Below are positions 1 through 6,800 of a DNA stretch of 9,371 bases, piece after piece; within the stretch, counting starts at the first letter, position 1, and each line of letters starts with the position of its first letter. The notes beneath the pieces were generated by a model. It worked only from the letters and a program-made list of their open reading frames with translations. It was not told where the DNA came from and ran no database searches. The DNA comes from CAYLQD01 sp043819695. Lineage in GTDB: Bacteria; Planctomycetota; PUPC01. The stretch lies in NCBI GenBank assembly GCA_043819695.1, contig JBDREM010000178.1, positions 1 through 9,371 on the forward strand, read 5' to 3'. Made by a program: the position numbers and the translations under genes.

Positions 1-113
1 GTGTCCTCACCGAGGATCGACGCGTACGCGCGGTTGCCGTTCAGGTCGTACTCGTAGCTGAACCCGTAGATCGTGCTTCCGCCGCTCTCTTTCCACGTCT
101 CCGACGCGAGGCG
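1..113 (-). pseudogene. RHS/YD-repeat protein fragment, runs off left edge
   Basis: The minus strand stays open from this stretch to the left edge. It encodes TWKESGGSTIYGF followed by SYEYDLNGNRAYASILGED. The core YEYDLNGNR (about 30-56) is a textbook YD/RHS repeat of the form Y-x-YD-x-NGNR. RHS proteins are large, secreted or surface beta-cage proteins, often carrying toxins or adhesins. No start fits here: reading upstream in frame, the sequence passes into short repeats (114-177) and meets a TGA at 183-185. The visible part is therefore either the 5' remnant of a truncated RHS gene or one interrupted by the repeats. The match is to a short motif only; what lies to the left of the window decides whether a long RHS gene is present. 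Confidence 0.6.
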
Positions 114-217
114 GATATTCAGGATATTCAGATATTCGATATTCAGGACAGTCACCGTTTTCTGCGTTCCTTTTTTGGATATTCAGGACAGTCACCGTTT
201 TCTGCGTTCCTTTTTCG
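114..217. repeat. gatattcag micro-repeats and 40-bp tandem duplication
   Basis: Four units of gatattca(g) follow one another at 114-146. A 40-bp unit beginning gatattcaggacagtcacc then occurs at 138-177 and again at 178-217; the copies differ at one position (176 t, 216 c). The unit contains GGACAGTCACC and ends in a T-rich run. Motifs such as GGTGACTGTCC on the opposite strand recall the short REP-like elements spread by Y1/REP-associated transposases. That parallel is from memory and no transposase is in the window. The duplication shifts frame (40 is not a multiple of 3), so it is incompatible with conserved coding on either strand. Confidence 0.8.
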
Positions 218-261
218 GGCGGGCGACGGGCAGGGGCCGCACGCGCCACCCATCCGATAGT

Positions 262-270
262 ATTCTACCA
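262..270 (-). promoter_or_regulatory. possible extended -10 promoter firing leftward
   Basis: The minus strand reads TGG followed by TAGAAT (TAGAAT at 262-267, TGG at 268-270). This is an extended -10 form (TGnTATAAT with one change). There is no good -35. It would transcribe toward the repeats and the RHS remnant. Weak evidence on its own. Confidence 0.25.
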
Positions 271-283
271 CACGCTCTGCCGC

Positions 284-1666
284 ATGGCGAACGGATTTGA
301 CGCGGAGAATTTGATGCGATGGGCCTTCGCGTGCGCGCCGCTGGACCTATGCGCGCATTGCGGCTTGATTCCAACAGCCTGCGCTGTGTATAAGCAAGGT
401 GACAGGCACCGCGCGGGCACCGCGCGGGCAGGCACCGCGCGGGCACTCTGCCGCAACGCTGTCACGCCGTCGCCCGTCTGCGTGCCGGCGCGCATGTCGA
501 TCCTCACCGGGCAATACCCGAGCGAGATCGGCGTCTGGTGGGACCGCGACACGGGTGGCCGGGCGCTCGATCACCTGACGTATCGCTTCGCCGACGCGGG
601 CTATCAGACGGCGACGTTCGGCAAGCAGGATTACAGTTCGCCGAACCCCGCGTTCCAGGAGGAGACCGAGGGAACGCTCTCGCGGGCGGTCCACTACTTT
701 CACTACGCGGAGCAGTACGACGAGGGCAAGTACGACGTCGTCAAGTATCCGCCCGAGCCGTACGCTTGGATTTTCGGCGGGTGGTTCCCCGAGCCGGCGT
801 CGAAGACGGCCGAGGCGATGATAGTCCGTGAGGCGATCGATTGGCTCGAGCGCTGCGACGAGGGCCGGCCCTTCCTGCTGCGCGTCTCGTTCAACGGCCC
901 GCACACGCCCGTCGTCCCCCCGGAGCCGTTCGACCGGCTGATCGATCCCGGTGCGATCTCGCTGCCGCCCGCGGCCGAGGGGCCTGCCGAAGGCGCGCCG
1001 GAGTGTGTCGCTCAATCGCTGAGCTCGGTCGCCGATTCCGAGCGGCTCACGGCCGAGCAGATCCGCAAGATGCGGGCGTACTACTACGGCGAGGTCGCGT
1101 TCCTCGACCGGCAGTTCGGCTTGTTGCTCGACTACGTGCGCGACTGCGGCCTGCTGGACGAGACGATCTTCGCGTTCGTCTCCGATCACGGCACGCACCT
1201 GGGCGACTACGGGCTCGTGCAGAAGCAGACGTTCTACGAGCCGGTCGTCTGCGTGCCGATGATGTTCCGCGTCCCGGGCGGCGCGGCCGGGGCGCGGCTC
1301 GACACGGCGGTCGAGACGCGCTCGCTCCTCCCCACCGTACTCGAGCTCGCCGGGCTGCCCTGCGGCGACGGCTCGCTCGCGCCGAGCCTCGCCGGCAGCA
1401 TCGTCGACGGCTGCGAGCCGGAGGCACGCCCGGTCTTCAGCGAACTGACGCTCGGGTCGTTCGATATGCGGCCTGACGACCGGCTGGTGATGGTCCGCCG
1501 CGGCCAGTGGAAGCTCTCGATCTGCCTCGACGTCGAAGGCCGCGACGGCGCGCTCCACAACCTCGATGACGATCCCGCCGAGCGCGTTAACCTCTACGGC
1601 CGCGGGCAATACGCCCGCGTCCAGCGCGAACTGGCCGCGCTCATCGAGGCGCACGTGCAAGCCTGA
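284..1666 (+). CDS. sulfatase family protein lacking its N-terminal metal-binding segment (probable 5'-truncated gene)
   Basis: Sulfatases hydrolyse sulfate esters using a formylglycine made from Cys or Ser in the motif C/S-x-P-x-R. Here that motif is C66-V-P-A-R70, followed by LTGQYP. Other family landmarks follow in order: FGK (K114), SFNGPHTP (H207), the C-terminal metal site SDHGTHLGDYG (D301, H302), and a C-terminal QWK near 408-410. The first ~56 residues are not sulfatase-like. They are partly encoded by the 11-bp repeat (GTARAGTARA), and the usual N-terminal segment with the paired Asp metal ligands is absent. No better start exists upstream or inside, since the next Met (M71) lies after the catalytic Cys. 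The His usually two residues after the Lys in GKxH is Asp here (GKQD). No signal peptide or ribosome binding site was recognised. Family assignment is firm; activity is doubtful, and a decaying gene is the likeliest reading. Confidence 0.8.
   Translation: MANGFDAENLMRWAFACAPLDLCAHCGLIPTACAVYKQGDRHRAGTARAGTARALCRNAVTPSPVCVPARMSILTGQYPSEIGVWWDRDTGGRALDHLTYRFADAGYQTATFGKQDYSSPNPAFQEETEGTLSRAVHYFHYAEQYDEGKYDVVKYPPEPYAWIFGGWFPEPASKTAEAMIVREAIDWLERCDEGRPFLLRVSFNGPHTPVVPPEPFDRLIDPGAISLPPAAEGPAEGAPECVAQSLSSVADSERLTAEQIRKMRAYYYGEVAFLDRQFGLLLDYVRDCGLLDETIFAFVSDHGTHLGDYGLVQKQTFYEPVVCVPMMFRVPGGAAGARLDTAVETRSLLPTVLELAGLPCGDGSLAPSLAGSIVDGCEPEARPVFSELTLGSFDMRPDDRLVMVRRGQWKLSICLDVEGRDGALHNLDDDPAERVNLYGRGQYARVQRELAALIEAHVQA
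385..393 (-). promoter_or_regulatory. perfect DnaA-box sequence (TTATACACA)
   Basis: The minus strand reads TTATACACA, matching the classical DnaA box TTATNCACA exactly. It stands alone, about 2 kb upstream of dnaA, in the stretch that replaces the sulfatase N-terminus. A single box does not make an origin, and this match may be chance. Confidence 0.3.
405..446. repeat. 11-bp tandem repeat (ggcaccgcgcg)
   Basis: ggcaccgcgcg occurs at 405-415, 416-426 and 431-441, with partial units at 427-430 and 442-446. It is preceded directly by GGTGACA, so the left end reads ggtgacaggcacc, a motif resembling dispersed REP-like elements. The repeat ends exactly where sulfatase homology begins, which marks a rearrangement junction. 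Confidence 0.8.
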
Positions 1667-1731
1667 TGGGGCGGCCCGCGAGGGCTTACGTGTGTCGATT
1701 TTGGCCGTTTCCGGCACACTTCGCGCGGCGC

Positions 1732-1758
1732 GGCCGACATTTTTTCGCGGCTTTTTTT
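1732..1758 (+). terminator. weak intrinsic terminator after the sulfatase
   Basis: A short stem GGCCG (1732-1736) can pair with CGGCT (1748-1752, one G-T wobble) across a T-rich loop. A T7 run (1752-1758) follows. The T run is unusual in this GC-rich surrounding, but the stem is short, so this is tentative. Confidence 0.3.
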
Positions 1759-1899
1759 GTCAGAGGGCGCCGTGTGCACGCCGCCGCCGGCGCTGCGCCG
1801 CTCCGCGTGCGCCGGCGCGCCGCCGCGGCAGACGGCGCCGGCCAGGAACACAGTTCCCGCCACACGGGCTGAGGGAGCCACAGACGCGGGCCAGGCGCT

Positions 1900-1971
1900 C
1901 TATGCGTAAACGCATAGATTCTACTATGCCGTACCGGCTGCGCGTATTTCATAACACTATGCACGGCATAG
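1900..1971. repeat. cluster of CTATGC/GCATAG palindromic elements upstream of dnaA
   Basis: Five copies of CTATGC, in both orientations, lie in 72 bp: 1900-1905, 1912-1917 (inverted), 1924-1929, 1957-1962 and 1966-1971 (inverted). They form CTATGCGT-AA-ACGCATAG (1900-1917), a 9-bp inverted pair CTATGCCGT (1924-1932) with ACGGCATAG (1963-1971), and CTATGC-acg-GCATAG (1957-1971). The first three hexamers are spaced exactly 12 bp apart. The cluster sits 73 bp upstream of the dnaA promoter -35, so an operator or origin-binding array is possible. The rest of 1667-2043 is GC-rich sequence in which I see no gene. Confidence 0.7.
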
Positions 1972-2043
1972 ATGCTGTCATCCGTTGTGCGCGCCTATAT
2001 CCCACAGGCGGGGAAAAAGAGCCGAACTCCGGACGATTTTCAG

Positions 2044-2072
2044 TTGACACGTTGACAGCAGGGCGCTATCAT
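2044..2072 (+). promoter_or_regulatory. sigma-70-type promoter of dnaA
   Basis: A perfect -35 TTGACA (2044-2049) is followed, after exactly 17 bp, by TATCAT (2067-2072; 5 of 6 consensus bases). Transcription would begin near 2079. A second TTGACA at 2052-2057, part of a gttgaca direct repeat with 8-bp period, has no matching -10. Confidence 0.7.
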
Positions 2073-2077
2073 CCCTT

Positions 2078-2095
2078 GTCACAGTAGTCACAGTA
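2078..2095. repeat. 9-bp tandem repeat at the predicted dnaA transcription start
   Basis: gtcacagta occurs twice without a gap (2078-2086, 2087-2095), covering the predicted +1 region. The position suits a binding site for a regulator or for an initiation-control effect; neither is shown. Confidence 0.6.
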
Positions 2096-2356
2096 AGTGT
2101 TATCTGACGAAACTATAGATTGCGGAAGCGTCCGAGAGCCGGTGGCTCTTCCGGGTGCCTATCAACGGGAGGGAAGCGGCAACACTCTCTCCCGAACAAC
2201 CAAGAAAGAAACAGCGCAGGGCGAATTGGCGTTGTCGAGGCCCGGCAAACCCGTGGTGGGGTGTGCGCCGGGGCTTTGCGAAAAGGCGTCGAGTCATCCT
2301 CCCTTCCGCTGGCTTTGGCGCCTCCGCCTTGAAGAAGAAATGCGTGGGGGGACGCA
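2079..2356 (+). promoter_or_regulatory. long structured 5' leader of dnaA
   Basis: The leader is about 278 nt long and contains successive stem-loops. These are AGAGCC-ggt-GGCTCT (2135-2149, with possible GGAA/TTCC flanking pairs), CGGGAG (2166-2171) with CTCCCG (2189-2194), a CCGGC/GCCGG stem in the 2240-2275 region, and a final hairpin against the start codon (2341-2356). No DnaA box matching TTATNCACA is present. I do not recognise a known riboswitch class. No peptide in the leader looks coding. Confidence 0.45.
2341..2356 (+). promoter_or_regulatory. dnaA: dnaA ribosome binding site in a hairpin loop
   Basis: TGCGT (2341-2345) and ACGCA (2352-2356) are perfect inverted arms around GGGGGG (2346-2351), ending directly at the ATG. 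The G run is the only Shine-Dalgarno-like sequence and supports the 2357 start. Presenting it in a small loop could tune translation. Confidence 0.5.
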
Positions 2357-3721
2357 ATGCAGACGACCGAGGCGCTCTGGTCATCGGCCCTCTCCGATAT
2401 CGCTAAGGCTGTACGCCCCGAGCAGTTCAACACTTGGTTCAGCGACGTCTCGCTCACCAGCGCGACGCGCGACGAAGCCGTCGTCCGCGTCCCTAACTCC
2501 TTTTACTGCAAGTGGTTCGAGATGCACTACGAGGGTCTCATCGGCGAGGCGCTCAGCGCGTCTCTCGGCGCGCGGCCCGCGGTGCGGTTCGAGGTGGCGC
2601 CGCGCGAGCTCAGGCCCAGCCCCGCCGGGGCAGACATCGCCCCGCCGGCGGCGCCCGCGAGGCCGGCGAGCACCGGGCTGAAGCTCAACCGCGACTACGT
2701 CTTCAGCAAGTTCGTGGTCGGCCCCTCGAACCAGTTGGCTCACGCCGCCGCCCTCGCCGTCGTCGAATCGCCCGGCCTCTCATACAACCCGCTCTTCCTG
2801 CACGCCGGCGTCGGCCTGGGCAAGACACACCTCGTCCACGCCGTCGCCCACGCGCTCCGGAAGAAACGCCCCGAGCTCCGCATCAGGTACCTCTCCTGCG
2901 AATCCTTCATGAACCAGTTCGTCTACGCCGTCCAGAAAGGCGGATTGGAGCAGTTCCGCAGGCGTTGCCGCCAGGTCAACGCGCTGATAATCGATGACAT
3001 CCACGTACTGGCCCGGCGCAGCCGCAGCCGCACGCAGGAGGAGTTTTTCCACACGTTCAACGAGCTCTACAACTCGCACAATCAGATCATTCTCTGCAGC
3101 GACAGCGCGCCCGACGACATCCGGACGTTCGAGGAGCGGCTGATCTCGCGCTTCAAGTGGGGCCTCGTCGCCCGGATCGACCCGCCCTGCTTCGAGACGC
3201 GGATGGCGATCGTTCGCAAGAAAGCGGAACTGCGCGGCAAGATTCTGCCGGACGACGTGGTCGAGTTCATCGCCGAGACCGTGCCCACCAACATCCGCGA
3301 GCTCGAGGGCGCGGTCCTCAAGACGATCGGCTACGCGTCGCTGATGAACCGCCGCGCCGACATCGGCCTCGCGAGCGAGATCCTCCGGCCCCGGACGGCC
3401 CGGCACGCAACGGGGCAAATCACCTGCGGCCGCATACAGGAAATCGTGGGCGAGTGGTTCGGCGTCACCCCGGGCGAGCTTCAGGCCAAGACGCGCGCCC
3501 GCTCGATCGCCTTCCCCCGCCAGGTCGCGATGTATCTCAGCCGCAAGCTGACCAATAAGTCGCTCGAGGAGATCGGCCGCGCGTTCGGCGGGCGCGACCA
3601 TTCGACCGTCGCACACGCGCGCGAGCGCATCGACCATGAGATCGCCGCCGACGCCGAGTTCAACTCCACCGTCGACTTGCTCGTCGAAAGAATCAAGTCC
3701 GGCGATCCCCCGAACGACTGA
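2357..3721 (+). CDS. dnaA: chromosomal replication initiator DnaA
   Basis: DnaA binds DnaA boxes at oriC as ATP-bound oligomers, melts the origin and recruits the helicase. All four domains are visible in 454 residues, the usual length. Domain I is about 1-80, with the TWF motif at 26-28. Domain II is a short Ala/Pro-rich linker, about 81-107. Domain III is the AAA+ ATPase, with Walker A GVGLGKTH 151-158, Walker B LIIDDIH 210-216, Arg finger R265 in RLISRF, and sensor II NIRELEGA around 312-319. Domain IV is the DNA-binding helix-turn-helix ending in the signature GGRDHSTVAHA, 411-421. Between Walker B and TQEEFFHTFN the loop is basic (ARRSRSR) and seems about two residues longer than usual. 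The gene is monocistronic: no dnaN follows, and a kinase gene converges on it 95 bp downstream. Promoter and leader are described separately. Identity is certain. Confidence 0.98.
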   Translation: MQTTEALWSSALSDIAKAVRPEQFNTWFSDVSLTSATRDEAVVRVPNSFYCKWFEMHYEGLIGEALSASLGARPAVRFEVAPRELRPSPAGADIAPPAAPARPASTGLKLNRDYVFSKFVVGPSNQLAHAAALAVVESPGLSYNPLFLHAGVGLGKTHLVHAVAHALRKKRPELRIRYLSCESFMNQFVYAVQKGGLEQFRRRCRQVNALIIDDIHVLARRSRSRTQEEFFHTFNELYNSHNQIILCSDSAPDDIRTFEERLISRFKWGLVARIDPPCFETRMAIVRKKAELRGKILPDDVVEFIAETVPTNIRELEGAVLKTIGYASLMNRRADIGLASEILRPRTARHATGQITCGRIQEIVGEWFGVTPGELQAKTRARSIAFPRQVAMYLSRKLTNKSLEEIGRAFGGRDHSTVAHARERIDHEIAADAEFNSTVDLLVERIKSGDPPND

Positions 3722-3754
3722 GCCCCCGGAACACCCGCCTCTTTTCCGGCGTTT

Positions 3755-3796
3755 GCGCCCGGCGCGTCGTCCCGCGCGCCCGGTGCGTCGTTCCGC
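3755..3796. repeat. 21-bp tandem repeat between convergent genes
   Basis: gcgcccggcgcgtcgtcccgc (3755-3775) is followed at once by a copy with two c-to-t changes (3776-3796). GGCGCG (3761-3766) can pair with CGCGCC (3775-3780). A perfect palindrome GCCGGCCGGC lies at 3806-3815. No T tract follows on either strand, so a standard intrinsic terminator for dnaA or the kinase is not evident. Confidence 0.75.
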
Positions 3797-3816
3797 GCTC
3801 GTCTTGCCGGCCGGCG

Positions 3817-6800
3817 CTACTCCTCGGCTTCGGGCGAGAACGGGCGCCGCAGTTCGGCCTCCGCGATCCCGCGGAACCAGCCGTCCTTCCCGTCCGAGAT
3901 CGCGCTTCTGAAAAACTCGGCGGCCGTCCTCTGCCAGCCGAGCGCCGCGGCCTCGAGACCGAGGTAGAAGTCTGCCTCGCCCGGCGGCAGGGCCTCGGGG
4001 TTCGCCGACAGCCACTTCGCGAACATTTCGGGCTCGAGGGACCCGGCCATCAGCCCGGCAATCTTGACCTGCGCCGTGGCGGCCGGATAGTCCTCCCCCA
4101 TGCGGTCCCACACGCCTTTGGCCCTGTCGGTGTTTCCGAGGTGCTGCCAGATGGCGGCGGCCTTCGCGAGCGCGGAGGCGGCGGTCTTTGCATCGACGGC
4201 CGGGGTGTTCGCGGCGTAGGCGAAGGCGGAGGCGGCGTGCGCGTAGCTCTTGTCCGCGAGCAGAATCTGCGCCGCGTCGAGCCGGATGGACGTTGCCGCC
4301 TTGTTGTCGCCGGCCTTCCGCGCGGCCGCGCTCTCGTAGATCGCGAGAACGGTGCCGCCGGCCTCGACGGAGATCAAGGTGCGCGCCGCGCTCCTCGTCG
4401 CCGCGACGACCCGCGGCTCCGACGGGAAGTTGACGATCGCCTGGATCATGAGCCGCCGCAGCAGAGGCTGATCGTCGGCCCTCGACGCGGCCGCCAACAC
4501 GACCGCCAACGGCTCGGCCATCGGGCCGCTCGGGTATTTTTCGAAGAGGTCGACGGTTTGCTCGAGGCGGCCGGCGACGACGAGCTTCGTGGCGAGGTCC
4601 GCCGCGAGCGGCAGCAGATCACGTTTCCGCCTGGGAACGTTCACGCGGATGTACTCGAGCATCGCGTGCGCCCCCGCCAGGTCCTCCGCGCCGAGCTGGG
4701 CCTGCGCCGCCTGCACGAGCCGGCCGGCGAGGCGCGGATCGCCGATCATCGCGTGCACGCGGGCGACGTCGGCGAACTGCCGGCTCTTCAGGAGGTCCGC
4801 CATCAGCAGGTCGCCCGAGGCGCGGAGGTTGCCGCGGCTCTTCGGGAACCGGGCACACGCCTTGTCGAAGAGCTCGATCGCTCCGGGCAGGTCGCCGGCG
4901 CCCGCCAGCCCCGAAACGGCCCGGTCGAACGCCGCCACCAGGCTTCGCGCCGGGTAGGCGGTGTGAACGTTGACGATCCTGTCGTATTGGTTCGAGGCGA
5001 TGAAGTGCTGAGCGAGTGAGGCCGCCGCCCGCTCGAGCTGGGCCGTGGCTATGCCGTGCTCGGTCGCGAACAGCAGCAGGCCGAGGGCCGATGGCGGATC
5101 GCCGAGCGACACCTCCCGGTTCACCGCGGCCTCGAAGGCGGCCACGGCCTGCGGGTCCGGCAGCGCGACAAAGGCGCGCTTCATCTCGTCGTAGCTTTTC
5201 CGGTCTGCGAAAGCCGCACAAATGTCGTTCGCCACCTTCCCAAAGGCGTCCTGAGCCGCCGGCCCCGCGGTCGCCCACTGTGCCCGGAGCGTCCGGTGCC
5301 GGCCGCTGAACCGCACCTTCTCCATCACGCTCAGCGCGGGCCCATAGGCGCGGTCGCCCGCGCACCGTGACAGCACGGCGGGGAACTGCCAGACGCAGCC
5401 CGCGTCGACCGTGCCGCCGCCGCCGCACAGCTCGGCCAGTTCCTTCGCCGCCTGCTCGTACCGGCCCATGCGGGCGAGCAGGAAGAATATCCGCTCCTTG
5501 TTCTTCGCCAGGACCGCCTTGTGCTTCTCCTCGAGCAGCCCGCTCTTCTGCTCGACGTTCCGGTAGTATTCGAGAGCCTCGGCCCATCCCGTGCGCGGGT
5601 CCTGGCCGAGAGCCTCCTTCACGAGCCCGCGCTTGTGCTCGGCCAGCACGGCGATCAACTGCCCGCCGTGGTTCGCAATGATGGCCTCGTATGCGTCGAG
5701 CGCCTCCGTGAGCTTGCCCTTGGCCAAGACGTACGAGTCGATGGCCTGGAGCTTGTTCAGGCGCTGGCCGGGGAACTCCTCGCGGCTGATACGCAGGCCG
5801 TCGAAGCTGATCGAGCATCCCCAGGTGTAGAACCCGAACGAGGGGCCGGGCCCGCGGAGCAGCACGGGGTCGTCGTAGCGCAGTTCGCTGGTATTCCCGC
5901 CGCCCGAGACGCGGCAGACGAGCGACGTGCCGCGCCACTCGATCCGGAAGCGGTACGGCTCGCCCGGCTTGATGGGCGCGCTCTTCACCTCGGCCAGCAG
6001 GCCGCCAAGCCGATAAAGGGAGAGGCTGTCCCCCTGCCCGCTCCCGAACCGCAGCGTGTAGGCCGAGCGGCGCGACGGGCCGAGGAAGCAGTTGATGCGC
6101 GAATTGGCGGACGCGGCCGACGCGGTGAAGTCGATGGCGGTGTTCCCCTCGATCTGATCGGGCAGCAGGGCCTGCGTTTCGGCCTTCGCGTCGACGGCCA
6201 TTCGGCCGTTCTCGAGCCGCCACTCCTTGCCCGGCGGCCGCCACGGCGGCCCGAGCCTGGCGCCCGAAAACGTGTCGCTGAAGTGCTCAGCCCATACCGG
6301 CTCCTGCTCGGCCGTGCGGAGCAGGAGCTCGCGCTCGGTAAGGTCGGCCTTCCGCTTCGCCTCGGCCTGCTGGCGGAGCAGGACGTGGATGATGGCGCCG
6401 GAGACGGCGGCGGTCAGGATGCCGATCACGAGCCCGGCCGTGATGGCGGCCCGATGCTTCTTGAGCGTCCGGCCCATGCGCCGGAACGGCCCGGCCGGCC
6501 GGGCGGCGATCATCTCGCCCGCGAGGTACCGCCGAATATCGCCGGCGAGCTCGGCCATTGTCTGGTAGCGGCGCCTCGGCTCCTTCTCCATCGCCTTCGA
6601 GACGATCGTCTCGATGTCGCGGTGCATCTTCGGCACGGCCCGGCGCAGCGGGACGGGATCGTCGTGGATGACCTTCATGACGATGCTCATCATCGTCTCG
6701 CCGGTGAACGGCGGGCGGCCGGTGAGCATTTCGTAGAGGACCGCGCCGAGCGAGTAGACGTCCGAGCGCTGGTCGATGTTCTTGTTCTCGCCGCGCGCCT

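Noticed and set aside
114..217. CRISPR array
   Set aside because: Only two copies of the 40-bp unit, joined head to tail without spacers.
347..1717. Long open frame antisense to the sulfatase
   Set aside because: Arg/Ala-rich composition typical of the shadow frame opposite a GC-rich gene; no recognisable motif, while the plus strand has clear sulfatase motifs.
1900..2356. Complete oriC with DnaA boxes next to dnaA
   Set aside because: No TTATNCACA box is present in this stretch and no AT-rich unwinding region is evident; only the CTATGC cluster is unusual.
2780..4111. Long minus-strand open frame across dnaA and the kinase end
   Set aside because: It overlaps two certain genes in the wrong frame and shows low-complexity Arg/Gly/Ala content.
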